Below, one piece after another: positions 15,521 to 23,169 of a stretch of 64,000 nt of DNA. Both the position numbers and the translations under genes were made by a program. The stretch spans positions 5,394,001 through 5,458,000 of the forward strand of contig NZ_CP015098.1 of NCBI RefSeq assembly GCF_001611795.1, read 5' to 3'. The notes under the pieces were generated by a model, which saw nothing but the letters and a program-made list of their open reading frames with translations, did not search any database and was not told where the DNA came from. Numbering within the stretch: position 1 is the stretch's first letter; each line of letters begins with the position of its first letter. This stretch comes from Streptomyces qaidamensis (GTDB taxonomy: Bacteria; Actinomycetota; Actinomycetes; Streptomycetales; Streptomycetaceae).

Positions 15521-16576
15521 GTGCAGGAACTCCACGACGCCCCCCTCGCCCCGCTGACGACCTTCCGGCTGGGCGGCCCCGCGACCCGGCTGGTCACCGC
15601 GACGACGGACGACGAGGTGATCGCCGCCGTCCGCGAAGCCGACGAGGCGGGCACCCCGCTGCTGCTCGTCGGCGGCGGCTCGAACCTGGTCATCGGCGAC
15701 AAGGGCTTCGAGGGCACCGCCCTCGTCATCGCCACGAAGGGCTTCTCCCTCGACGGCACGAGCTTGGAGCTCGCGGCCGGTGAGATCTGGACCGACGCGG
15801 TCGCCCGTACGGTCGAGGCGGGTCTGGCCGGCATCGAGTGCCTGGCAGGCATCCCCGGCTCGGCGGGCGCGACCCCCATCCAGAACGTCGGGGCGTACGG
15901 CCAGGAGGTCTCCTCGACGATCACCGAGGTCGTCGCGTACGACCGCCGCACCGGTGAGACGGTCACCCTGGCCAACGAGGACTGCGCCTTCTCCTACCGC
16001 CACAGCCGCTTCAAGTCCGACCCCGAGCGGTACGTGGTCCTGCGCGTCCGCTTCTCCCTTCAGGACGCCGAGGGCCTCTCCGCCCCCCTCCGGTACGCCG
16101 AGACGGCCCGGGCCCTCGGAGTGGAGCCCGGCGACCGCGTCCCCCTGACGCGGGCCCGCGAGACGGTGCTCAAGCTGCGCGCCGGCAAGGGCATGGTCCT
16201 GGACCCCGAGGACCATGACACCTGGTCGGCCGGCTCCTTCTTCACCAACCCGATCCTCACGGACACGGACTTCGCGGCGTTCCGCGCCCGCGTGCGTGAG
16301 CGGCTCGGCGACGGGGTGGAGCCCCCCGCGTACCCGGCGGGTGAGGGCCACACCAAAACCTCCGCGGCCTGGCTGATCGACAAGGCGGGCTTCACGAAGG
16401 GCTACGGCGACGGACCGGCCCGCATCTCCACGAAGCACACGTTGGCACTCACGAACCGGGGGAGCGCGACGACGGAAGACCTCCTGGCCCTGGCCCGCGA
16501 GGTCGTGGCCGGAGTCCGCGAGGCCTTCGGAGTCACCCTGGTCAACGAGCCGGTCACGGTCGGCGTCAGCCTCTAG
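15521..16576 (+). CDS. murB: UDP-N-acetylenolpyruvoylglucosamine reductase
   Basis: MurB is the cytoplasmic FAD enzyme that reduces UDP-GlcNAc-enolpyruvate to UDP-MurNAc, the second step of peptidoglycan precursor synthesis. The 351-residue product starts with GTG (VQELHDAPLAPLTTFRLGGP). FAD-binding landmarks are LLLVGGGSNLVIGD and CLAGIPGSAGATPIQNVGAY, and the substrate domain contains SAGSFFTNP and GEGHTKTSAAWLIDKAGFTKGY. No ribosome site is visible; TACTCT seven bases upstream looks like a -10 box, so the mRNA may be nearly leaderless. The stop is immediately followed by a transposase remnant. Confidence 0.96.
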   Translation: MQELHDAPLAPLTTFRLGGPATRLVTATTDDEVIAAVREADEAGTPLLLVGGGSNLVIGDKGFEGTALVIATKGFSLDGTSLELAAGEIWTDAVARTVEAGLAGIECLAGIPGSAGATPIQNVGAYGQEVSSTITEVVAYDRRTGETVTLANEDCAFSYRHSRFKSDPERYVVLRVRFSLQDAEGLSAPLRYAETARALGVEPGDRVPLTRARETVLKLRAGKGMVLDPEDHDTWSAGSFFTNPILTDTDFAAFRARVRERLGDGVEPPAYPAGEGHTKTSAAWLIDKAGFTKGYGDGPARISTKHTLALTNRGSATTEDLLALAREVVAGVREAFGVTLVNEPVTVGVSL

Positions 16577-16801
16577 ATCCCGGAGAAGACCGACAGCAAG
16601 GCCGCCCGCCTGCGTAAGGGGGCGCGGGGTGGACGGCCGCCCGGCTTCGACGACGAGCGGTACAAGAAGCGCAACACCGTCGAGCGGGCGATCAACAGGC
16701 TGAAGCAATGTCGGGCCGTGGCCACTCGCTATGACAAACGCGGCTACATCTTCCTTGGCACTGCCACCACAGCAGCCCTGGCCATATGGCTCCGAACGTG
16801 A
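16577..16801 (+). pseudogene. IS5-like transposase C-terminal remnant
   Basis: Directly after the murB stop an open frame without a start codon encodes about 74 residues: KAARLRKGARGGRPPGFDDE, RYKKRNTVERAINRLKQCRA, VATRYDKRGYIFLGTATTAA, then LAIWLRT and a TGA. This matches the end of IS5-family DDE transposases, whose third catalytic Glu sits in the NTVERAINRLK motif. The first 200 or so residues and the left end are missing. It is therefore a dead insertion remnant. Confidence 0.88.
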
Positions 16802-16813
16802 TTCCGGCCAGAC

Positions 16814-17767
16814 CTAGTCCTGCGGAGAGGGTACCGGGGCCTGCATCTGACCAGACGCCACCTCCAGGACCGCTTTTCCGGAGATCCGACGTCCGCGAAG
16901 CGCCTCGGCCGCCTCCTCGAAGCGGTCCCAGTATCCTTGCCAGCCGATCTCGACGGTGAGGGACCCCTCAGCGGCCAGCTCGGTGAGAACGGCCAGGTCC
17001 GCGCCGACATCGCCCTCGATCACGAAGGAGGTCAGCGACTTGGCCGGACCGACGGTCGCATACGGCTGAAAGACCGCCGGCTCCCTGGATGTCCAGCCGA
17101 CGCTCTGCACGCTGCCCCTCGGAGCGAGCATGTTCCATGCCGCGACCAGTTGGGGGCCGCCGACGCTGTCGATGACCGCGTCGACCGGTCGCTGGAGTCC
17201 CTCCAGTCCGATCAGCACCTCGGCCGCGCCGACCTCGGCCAGCCCTTCCCCGCGGGCAGCCGAGCCCACGGACGCGATCACGTGGGCACCGGCCCGCGCC
17301 GCCAGTTGGACGGCGAACCGGCCGACGCCGCCGGAAGCACCGGTGACCAACACCCTCTTGTCCGGTCCGAGCCCGGCGGCCCGCAATGAGCGCAGTGCCG
17401 CCACTCCGGCGACTGGCAGAGCCACCGCCTTCGCCAGGTCGAGTCCCTTCGGCACCTCGGCGAGCGCACCCACGTCGATCGCGACGCACTCGGCGAACGC
17501 CCCCGTGGTCAGGGCCACCACCTGGGTACCCACCGCCGGTCCGGTTCCGTCGGCTGCGGCCTGAATGACCACTCCGGCGGCGTCCGAACCGAGCACCGCA
17601 CCAACAGGGACCCGCCCGGAGCGGGCGTCGTTGAGGTCGCCGTAGTTCAACGAGGCATGGGAGACGTCCACCAGGACCTGGCCCGGCCCGGGCACGGGGT
17701 CGGGCACCTCGGCGAGGCAGACGGCTGCGGATGCGGACGGATCGACGACAAGAGCACGAACAGACAT
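16814..17767 (-). CDS. Zinc-independent quinone oxidoreductase-like MDR protein
   Basis: The 317-residue product is a medium-chain dehydrogenase/reductase of the NADPH:quinone oxidoreductase group. It has an N-terminal GroES-like domain (VPDPVPGPGQVLVDVSHASLNYGDL) and an NADPH domain with KRVLVTGASGGVGRFAVQLAARAGAHVI at about residues 135-165. Catalytic zinc ligands are absent. VLGSDAAGVV and KAVALPVAGVAALRSL are typical landmarks. The start MSVRALVVDPS faces a divergent HxlR regulator, the common arrangement for a regulator and its oxidoreductase target. Confidence 0.93.
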   Translation of the reverse strand: MSVRALVVDPSASAAVCLAEVPDPVPGPGQVLVDVSHASLNYGDLNDARSGRVPVGAVLGSDAAGVVIQAAADGTGPAVGTQVVALTTGAFAECVAIDVGALAEVPKGLDLAKAVALPVAGVAALRSLRAAGLGPDKRVLVTGASGGVGRFAVQLAARAGAHVIASVGSAARGEGLAEVGAAEVLIGLEGLQRPVDAVIDSVGGPQLVAAWNMLAPRGSVQSVGWTSREPAVFQPYATVGPAKSLTSFVIEGDVGADLAVLTELAAEGSLTVEIGWQGYWDRFEEAAEALRGRRISGKAVLEVASGQMQAPVPSPQD

Positions 17768-17805
17768 GTCTTCCCCCTTGGTCTACGACGTGTAACAGGA
17801 GTAAT

Positions 17806-17819
17806 CATCGGTAACGATG
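17806..17819. promoter_or_regulatory. Candidate HxlR operator
   Basis: CATCGGTAACGATG is an inverted repeat (CATCG/CGATG around GTAA) in the 77-bp divergent region between the quinone oxidoreductase-like gene and the hxlR-type gene. GTAAC also recurs 18 bp to the left. Confidence 0.45.
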
Positions 17820-17844
17820 CTGGTCGTCGGAAGGAGGCACTTTC

Positions 17845-18243
17845 ATGTCACGCAGTCACACCCGTGTTACCGAAGCGCTGAGGGACGAAGCCTGCCCGGT
17901 CACCGAGGTGCTCGACCGGGTGGCGGGCAAATGGAGCATCGGGATCCTGATCGCCGCCGCCCACGGCCCGGTCCGTTTCACCGAGTTGGAACGCGCTATC
18001 AATGGCATCAGCCGACGAATGCTCACCCTCAACCTGCGCAGGCTGGAGCGGGATGGACTGCTCGTTCGCACGGTGTATCCGACCGTGCCGCCCAAGGTCG
18101 AGTACAGCCTCACGCCTATGGCCCGGGAGCTCCACGCTTCGCTGACCGGGCTGGTGGGCTGGGCCGAGCGGCATCGGTCCGCCATCGCAGAGGCCCGCGC
18201 CGCCTACGACACCGCGGCGGAGCAGAGCCCCGACGCCGACTGA
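17845..18243 (+). CDS. HxlR-family transcriptional regulator
   Basis: The 132-residue product is a winged-helix HxlR/DUF24 regulator. ACPVTEVLDRVAGKWSIGIL has the conserved Cys at about residue 17 used for redox or electrophile sensing in relatives such as HypR and YodB. GPVRFTELERAINGISRRML and LRRLERDGLLVRTVYPTVPP complete the wing. AAGGAGG stands ten bases before the ATG. Its divergence from a quinone oxidoreductase-like gene suggests that it controls that gene in response to quinones or aldehydes. This is inference from family and position. Confidence 0.93.
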   Translation: MSRSHTRVTEALRDEACPVTEVLDRVAGKWSIGILIAAAHGPVRFTELERAINGISRRMLTLNLRRLERDGLLVRTVYPTVPPKVEYSLTPMARELHASLTGLVGWAERHRSAIAEARAAYDTAAEQSPDAD

Positions 18244-18339
18244 ACGGGCCCGGACCAGCTCGCACTTCACAAGTCCGCAACGGCGGGTAGCGAAGAGCCC
18301 ACCTGCGTCACGAGAACTGCATGATCGGCCGGACAGGTC

Positions 18340-18972
18340 CTAGTAGGCGAGACCCACGCCCTGCTTCACGGTGGTCGCGTCGCCGACCATCGCCAGCATC
18401 GCGTGCGCGACGTCGGCGCGCCCCAGGGAGCGGGCCCTGGGCGGTGTTCCCCCGACGGCCACCCGGTACATCCCGCTGACCGGCCGGTTGAGCAGTTTCG
18501 GGGGCCGTACCACGGTCCAGTCGGTGGCACTGCGGGCGATCCCCGCCTCCATCGCGCGCAGGTCGGCGTAGACGTCCTTGTAGATCCGGGAGACGATGCC
18601 GCGCGCGACACGGTCGAGCGCCGCGTCGCCCTCGGGCACGGGCCCGATCGGGGCGGCGCTGATCGCCAGCAGCCGCCGCACGCCCTCCGCCTCCATGGCG
18701 CCCAGCACCGCCCGTGTCAGCCGGGTCGCGTCTCCGGCGTGCTTGCGGCTGCGGGCCCCGAGCCCCGACAGCACGGCGTCCCGCCCGGTCACGGCAGGGC
18801 GTAACGCCTCGGCGTCGGCCAGGTCCGCCCGGAACACGTCCAGGCCGGCGCCGGTCACGGTCAGCCGGGCCGGGTCCCGGACGACCGCCGTGACCTGGTG
18901 GCCCGCCGTCAGCGCCTGCCGCACGATTTCCTGCCCGACGCCGCCGGTGGCACCGAACACAGTCAGCTTCAT
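18340..18972 (-). CDS. NAD(P)H-binding SDR-like protein
   Basis: The 210-residue product starts MKLTVFGATGGVGQEIVRQA, a GATGGVG dinucleotide loop. It continues with AVVRDPARL, DAVLSGLGARSRKHA and VRRLLAISAAPIG, ending with DWTVVRPPKLLNRPVSGMYR. It belongs to the NmrA/YwnB-like atypical SDR group, often flavin reductase or redox-sensing proteins. It is divergent from a TetR gene, with two near-identical palindromes in the shared intergenic region, so it is the likely regulatory target. Confidence 0.9.
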   Translation of the reverse strand: MKLTVFGATGGVGQEIVRQALTAGHQVTAVVRDPARLTVTGAGLDVFRADLADAEALRPAVTGRDAVLSGLGARSRKHAGDATRLTRAVLGAMEAEGVRRLLAISAAPIGPVPEGDAALDRVARGIVSRIYKDVYADLRAMEAGIARSATDWTVVRPPKLLNRPVSGMYRVAVGGTPPRARSLGRADVAHAMLAMVGDATTVKQGVGLAY

Positions 18973-18997
18973 GAGGTACGTCCCCTGCCGGATAGGT

Positions 18998-19017
18998 GGG
19001 TGGGTGTTCACTCACCC
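18998..19017. promoter_or_regulatory. Candidate TetR operator, proximal copy
   Basis: GGGTGGGTGTTCACTCACCC matches the palindrome at 19033-19052 in 15 of 16 arm positions with the same 4-nt spacer. It lies 35 bp to the left, next to the SDR-like gene start. Confidence 0.7.
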
Positions 19018-19032
19018 CTACTCTTCTCCCTA

Positions 19033-19052
19033 GGGTGAGTAAGCACTCACCC
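19033..19052. promoter_or_regulatory. Candidate TetR operator, perfect copy
   Basis: GGGTGAGTAAGCACTCACCC is a perfect 8-bp-arm palindrome with spacer AAGC, 26 bases before the tetR start. It is typical of TetR autoregulation. Confidence 0.8.
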
Positions 19053-19078
19053 ACCCGTCAAGCCGTTAAGGATCCGCC

Positions 19079-19669
19079 ATGCAGCCACCGGCCCGGGAGC
19101 GCGTCCTGGACGCTGCGCATCAGCTGATGCTCACCGTCGGGCTCGCCCGCGCCACCACGAAGGAGATCGCCCGGGCCGCCGGTTGCTCCGAGGCCGCGCT
19201 CTACAAGCACTTCACGAGCAAGGAGGACCTGTTCATCCGCGTCCTCTCGGAGCGGCTGCCCCAACTCGGCCCGCTGCTGCGGGGGCTGGCCGCGGAGCCC
19301 GGGCAGGGCACGCTGGAAGCGAACCTCAGGGAGATCGCCCACCAGGCGGCCCTGTTCTATGAGCAGAGTTTTCCGATCGCCGCTTCGCTGTACGCCGAGA
19401 CGCAGCTGAAGCGGCGGCATGACGAGATGATGCGGGAGCTGGGTACGGGCCCGCATGTGCCGATCGCGTGCCTGGACGACTATCTGCGGGCCGAGCGGGC
19501 CGCCGGGCGGGTGAGGGCCGACGTGGACACGTTCGCCGCGGCGTCGTTGCTGATGGGGGCGTGCGCGCAGCGGGCGTTCGCGTACGACGCGGCACAGGGG
19601 GGCCGGCCGCCGGTGGAGTCGTTCGCCGCGGGTCTGGCCCGCACGCTGCTGGCGGGTATCGCGAGCTGA
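19079..19669 (+). CDS. TetR-family transcriptional regulator
   Basis: The 196-residue product starts MQPPARERVLDAAHQLMLTV and has the TetR helix-turn-helix LARATTKEIARAAGCSEAAL followed by YKHFTSKEDLF (residues about 22-55). The C-terminal ligand domain is all helical. The two palindromes between it and the divergent SDR-like gene suggest that it represses both. The inducer cannot be predicted. Confidence 0.93.
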   Translation: MQPPARERVLDAAHQLMLTVGLARATTKEIARAAGCSEAALYKHFTSKEDLFIRVLSERLPQLGPLLRGLAAEPGQGTLEANLREIAHQAALFYEQSFPIAASLYAETQLKRRHDEMMRELGTGPHVPIACLDDYLRAERAAGRVRADVDTFAAASLLMGACAQRAFAYDAAQGGRPPVESFAAGLARTLLAGIAS

Positions 19670-19675
19670 CCCGCG

Positions 19676-19846
19676 TCATGCCCGTGCCGGGGCGGGTCCG
19701 AAGCCCGCCGCAGCGGCAGAGGCCGCCGCAGGCACCTCCTGCCCGCCGGGCCGCACACCGGGCGCCACCTTCAGCCCGAAGGCCCACCCGCCGGTCCGGG
19801 CGTAGGCCCCGAACTCCCGCGCGTCCCGCGCGATGGGGTCGGAGAC
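19676..19846 (-). pseudogene. Truncated remnant of a Streptomyces hypothetical protein
   Basis: The minus strand reads SDPIARDAREFGAYARTGGW, AFGLKVAPGVRPGGQEVPAA and a short Ala-rich tail to a stop at 19676. I recall the SDPIARDAREFGAYARTGGWAFGL block as the N-terminus of longer Streptomyces proteins of unknown function. Here the usual ATG is GTC, and the frame ends after about 55 residues. It is most likely a relic. The recollection is not verified. Confidence 0.45.
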
Positions 19847-19911
19847 GGGCGCCGGGGCGGCGGGGGACGTGGCGCCGGCATACCCGCCCCTCAAAAAACG
19901 ACCCGCGTCGC

Positions 19912-20943
19912 CTAGGACGTCAACCAGTCGTCCACGCCCGCCAGCAGCTTCGTCTTCACGTCCTCCGGCGCCGCCGAACCCCGGACCGACTGCCGGGCCA
20001 CCTCCGCCAGCTCCGCATCCGTGAACCCGTGGTGCCGCCGCGCGATCTCGTACTGCGCGGCAAGACGCGACCCGAACAGCAAGGGGTCGTCCGCGCCCAG
20101 CGCCAACGGCACGCCCGCCTCGAACAGCGTCCGCAGCGGCACGTCCTCCGGCTTCTCGTACACCCCCAGAGCCACGTTCGACGCCGGGCACACCTCGCAC
20201 GTCACCTGCCGGTCCGCCAGCCGTTTCATCAGCCGCGGGTCCTCCGCGGCCCGCACCCCGTGTCCCACCCGGTTCGCCCCGAGGTCGTCCAGACAGTCCC
20301 GCACCGACGACGGACCCGCCAGCTCACCGCCGTGCGGCGCCGACAGCAACCCGGCCTCGCGCGCGATCCCGAACGCCCGGTCGAAGTCCCGCGCCATCCC
20401 CCGACGCTCGTCGTTCGACAGCCCGAACCCGACCACGCCCCGCTCCGCGTACCGCACCGCCAGCCGCGCCAGCGTCCGCGCGTCCAGCGGGTGCTTCATC
20501 CGGTTCGCCGCGACCAGCACCCGCATCCCGAGCCCGGTCTCCCGCGACGTGGTCTCCACCGCGTCCAGGATGATCTCCAGCGCCGGAATCAGCCCGCCCA
20601 TCCGCGGCGCGTACGACGTCGGGTCGACCTGGATCTCCAGCCACCCCGACCCGTCCCGCACGTCCTCCTCCGCGGCCTCCCGCACCAGCCGCTGGATGTC
20701 CTCCGGCTCCCGCAGGCACGAGCGTGCCGCGTCGTACAGCCGCTGGAAGCGGAACCAGCCCCGTTCATCCGTCGCCCGCAGGCTCGGCGGTTCCCCGCTG
20801 GTCAGCGCCTCACTCAGCGCGTCAGGCAGCCGCACCCCGTACTTGTCGGCCAGTTCCAGCACGGTCGAGGGCCGCATCGACCCGGTGAAGTGCAGGTGCA
20901 GATGGGCTTTCGGCAGCTCAGAGACATCACGTACACGCTCCAT
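19912..20943 (-). CDS. Adenosine deaminase family protein
   Basis: The 343-residue product (MERVRDVSELPKAHLHLHFT at the start) is a purine-salvage deaminase converting adenosine to inosine, or a related amidohydrolase. Zinc and catalytic motifs are present: HxH at His16/His18, SAPHGGELAGP, VGHGVRAAEDP, EVCPASNVALGVY and LGADDPLLFGS. An in-frame ATG 32 codons upstream exists, but the conserved block begins at MERVRDVSELPK. It is encoded downstream of the aminotransferase on the same strand, with a terminator-like hairpin between them. Confidence 0.92.
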   Translation of the reverse strand: MERVRDVSELPKAHLHLHFTGSMRPSTVLELADKYGVRLPDALSEALTSGEPPSLRATDERGWFRFQRLYDAARSCLREPEDIQRLVREAAEEDVRDGSGWLEIQVDPTSYAPRMGGLIPALEIILDAVETTSRETGLGMRVLVAANRMKHPLDARTLARLAVRYAERGVVGFGLSNDERRGMARDFDRAFGIAREAGLLSAPHGGELAGPSSVRDCLDDLGANRVGHGVRAAEDPRLMKRLADRQVTCEVCPASNVALGVYEKPEDVPLRTLFEAGVPLALGADDPLLFGSRLAAQYEIARRHHGFTDAELAEVARQSVRGSAAPEDVKTKLLAGVDDWLTS

Positions 20944-21031
20944 CCAAAGATCCTGCCGTACGTCCCAGCCGTCCCGGTAGCTGTTTCCCCTTTCGTGGTC
21001 TTGCTCGCACAAACAAACTGGCGCAAGCAAA

Positions 21032-21063
21032 GGGGGCACCCACCGAACTCGGTAGGTGCCCCC
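21032..21063 (-). terminator. Intrinsic terminator after the aminotransferase gene
   Basis: On the minus strand GGGGGCACC pairs with GGTGCCCCC, extended inward by ACCG/CGGT across one mismatch, and is followed by TTTGCTTG. It separates the aminotransferase from the adenosine deaminase. Confidence 0.75.
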
Positions 21064-21090
21064 AGGCAGCGGAAACCGGCGCAGCGGACG

Positions 21091-22317
21091 TCAGTCCCGT
21101 GCTTCCGCCAGCAGCTTCTGGATCCGGCTCACACCCTCGACCAGGTCCTCGTCACCCAGCGCGTACGACAGCCGCAGGTACCCGGGCGTACCGAACGCCT
21201 CACCCGGCACCACCGCGACCTCGGACTCCTCCAGGATCAGCGCGGCCAGCTCGACCGAGTCCTTGGGCCGCTTGCCCCGGATCTCCTTGCCGATCAGCCC
21301 CTTCACGGACGGGTACGCGTAGAACGCCCCTTCCGGCTCCGGGCACACCACGCCGTCGATCTCGTTCAGCATCCGCACGATGGTCTTGCGGCGCCGGTCG
21401 AAGGCCTCACGCATCGCCGTCACGGCGTCCAGGTCACCGGAGACGGCGGCCAGCGCGGCGGCCTGGGCGACGTTGGACACGTTCGACGTGGCGTGCGACT
21501 GCAGGTTCGTCGCGGCCTTGACGACGTCCTTCGGGCCGATGACCCACCCGACGCGCCAGCCGGTCATCGCGTACGTCTTCGCGACACCGTTGACCACGAT
21601 GCACTTGTCGCGCAGCTCGGGCAGCACCGCCGGCAGCGACACGGCGGAGGCGTCGCCGTACACGAGGTGCTCGTAGATCTCGTCGGTCAGCACCCACAGG
21701 CCGTGCTCGACCGCCCAGCGGCCGATCGCCTCGGTCTCCTGCTCGCTGTAGACCGCGCCGGTCGGGTTCGACGGCGAGACGAAGAGAACGACCTTCGTCT
21801 TCTTCGTACGGGCCGCCTCCAGCTGCTCGACGCTCACCCGGTAGCCGGTCGTCTCGTCGGCGACGACCTCCACCGGGACACCCCCGGCCAGCCGGATCGA
21901 CTCCGGGTACGTCGTCCAGTACGGCGCGGGCACGATGACCTCGTCGCCCGGGTCGAGGATCGCGGCGAAGGCCTCGTAGATGGCCTGCTTGCCACCGTTG
22001 GTGACCAGGATCTCCGAGACGTCGGGCTCATAGCCGGAGTCCCGCAGCGTCTTCGCGGCGATCGCGGCCTTCAGCTCGGGCAGACCACCGGCCGGCGTGT
22101 AGCGGTGGTACTTCGGGTTCTTGCAGGCCTCGATCGCGGCCTCGACGATGTAGTCGGGGGTCGGGAAGTCGGGCTCACCGGCGCCGAAGCCGATCACCGG
22201 CCGCCCGGCGGCCTTGAGGGCCTTGGCCTTGGCGTCCACGGCGAGGGTGGCGGACTCGGAGATCGCGCCGACTCGGGCGGAGACCCGGCGCTCGGTGGGA
22301 GGGGTTGCAGGGCTCAT
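21091..22317 (-). CDS. aspC: Aspartate-type aminotransferase (class I, PLP)
   Basis: The 408-residue product is a class I aminotransferase of the Ib subgroup, converting aspartate and 2-oxoglutarate to oxaloacetate and glutamate. Landmarks are VIGFGAGEPDFPTPDYIVEA, YTPAGGLPELKAAIA, LVTNGGKQAIYEAF, SPSNPTGAVYSEQET, WVLTDEIYEHLVY, the PLP-lysine segment NGVAKTYAMTGWRVGWV, and the C-terminal YLRLSYALGDEDLVEG. I chose MSPATPPTERR (22317) as start. MGPMSP three codons earlier is possible. The substrate name is the family default. Confidence 0.93.
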   Translation of the reverse strand: MSPATPPTERRVSARVGAISESATLAVDAKAKALKAAGRPVIGFGAGEPDFPTPDYIVEAAIEACKNPKYHRYTPAGGLPELKAAIAAKTLRDSGYEPDVSEILVTNGGKQAIYEAFAAILDPGDEVIVPAPYWTTYPESIRLAGGVPVEVVADETTGYRVSVEQLEAARTKKTKVVLFVSPSNPTGAVYSEQETEAIGRWAVEHGLWVLTDEIYEHLVYGDASAVSLPAVLPELRDKCIVVNGVAKTYAMTGWRVGWVIGPKDVVKAATNLQSHATSNVSNVAQAAALAAVSGDLDAVTAMREAFDRRRKTIVRMLNEIDGVVCPEPEGAFYAYPSVKGLIGKEIRGKRPKDSVELAALILEESEVAVVPGEAFGTPGYLRLSYALGDEDLVEGVSRIQKLLAEARD

Positions 22318-22623
22318 GGGCCCCATCGTTTCAGACCGGAAACGCGCGCGGCACGGGGGTTTCACAGACTGAACAACCTCGGGCAAATCCCTGAACAACA
22401 GTGCGGATCGCCCGCACGGCCTGCGCGATCGTCAGCGGATTCTCGTCAGTCCGCCCCTCGCCCCGGAGGTGATCTTCAGCCAACGAGTTCTGCCGCGGGC
22501 CTTTTCTGTTCGACGACCGGCCGCGGAGCACGTACACTCTCACCTCGTTGGCCTTCAGCAGGCCGCGCCCGTTCGGTGCACACCAAGCATCCGGACGGAT
22601 GCGGTACGTTGGGGGACACACAA
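22318..22623. other. Intergenic region between aminotransferase and tRNA-Trp
   Basis: This 306-base gap separates divergent units. A promoter-like pair for the tRNA-Trp side is TTCGAC (22509-22514) and TACACT (22533-22538) with an 18-bp spacer. No gene is visible. Confidence 0.45.
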
Positions 22624-22696
22624 AGGGTCGTAGCTCAATTGGTAGAGCACTGGTCTCCAAAACCAGCGGTTGGGGGTTCAAGTCCCTCCGGCCCTG
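22624..22696 (+). tRNA. tRNA-Trp (CCA)
   Basis: The acceptor stem AGGGTCG pairs with CGGCCCT with one G-U pair, and the discriminator is G as expected for Trp. The anticodon stem CTGGT/ACCAG closes CTCCAAA, giving CCA. The length is 73 nt. Its position before secE is conserved in actinobacteria. Confidence 0.97.
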
Positions 22697-22804
22697 CTAC
22701 ACACACCTTCGCCAGGATGTGTGCGCATGTACGTACAGCAATGCACCGCCGTGCGGCTCAGACCGGGCGCGGCACGGCCACGACCCGGAATCAGGTGAGG
22801 ACGA

Positions 22805-23089
22805 GTGACGGACGCCGTGGGCTCCATCGACATGCCTGATGCCCAGGACGAGGCGCCGGAGTCGAAGAAGACCCGCAAGGGTGGTAAGCGCGGCAAGAAA
22901 GGCCCGCTGAAGCGCCTTGCCCTCTTCTACCGTCAGATCGTCGCGGAACTGCGCAAGGTCGTCTGGCCGAGCCGCAACCAGCTGACGACCTACACGACCG
23001 TGGTGATCATCTTCGTCGTCATCATGATCGGCCTGGTCACCGTGATTGACTATGGGCTCAGCAACGCCGCCAAGTACGTGTTCGGCTGA
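22805..23089 (+). CDS. secE: Preprotein translocase subunit SecE
   Basis: SecE is the essential small subunit that clamps SecY in the protein translocation channel. The 94-residue product has a charged N-terminus (KKTRKGGKRGKKGPLKRLAL), the conserved amphipathic FYRQIVAELRKVVWPSRNQL and a single membrane helix TTVVIIFVVIMIGLVTVIDY. The GTG start follows GGTGAGGACGA. It lies between tRNA-Trp and nusG as in nearly all bacteria. Confidence 0.97.
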   Translation: MTDAVGSIDMPDAQDEAPESKKTRKGGKRGKKGPLKRLALFYRQIVAELRKVVWPSRNQLTTYTTVVIIFVVIMIGLVTVIDYGLSNAAKYVFG

Positions 23090-23169
23090 GCAGTCCGCGA
23101 AGAGCGCCGAGGTACCCGGCGCTCCTTTCGCATGTTCCACCCCCATGTATCCAGGAAGAAGCAGCCACC

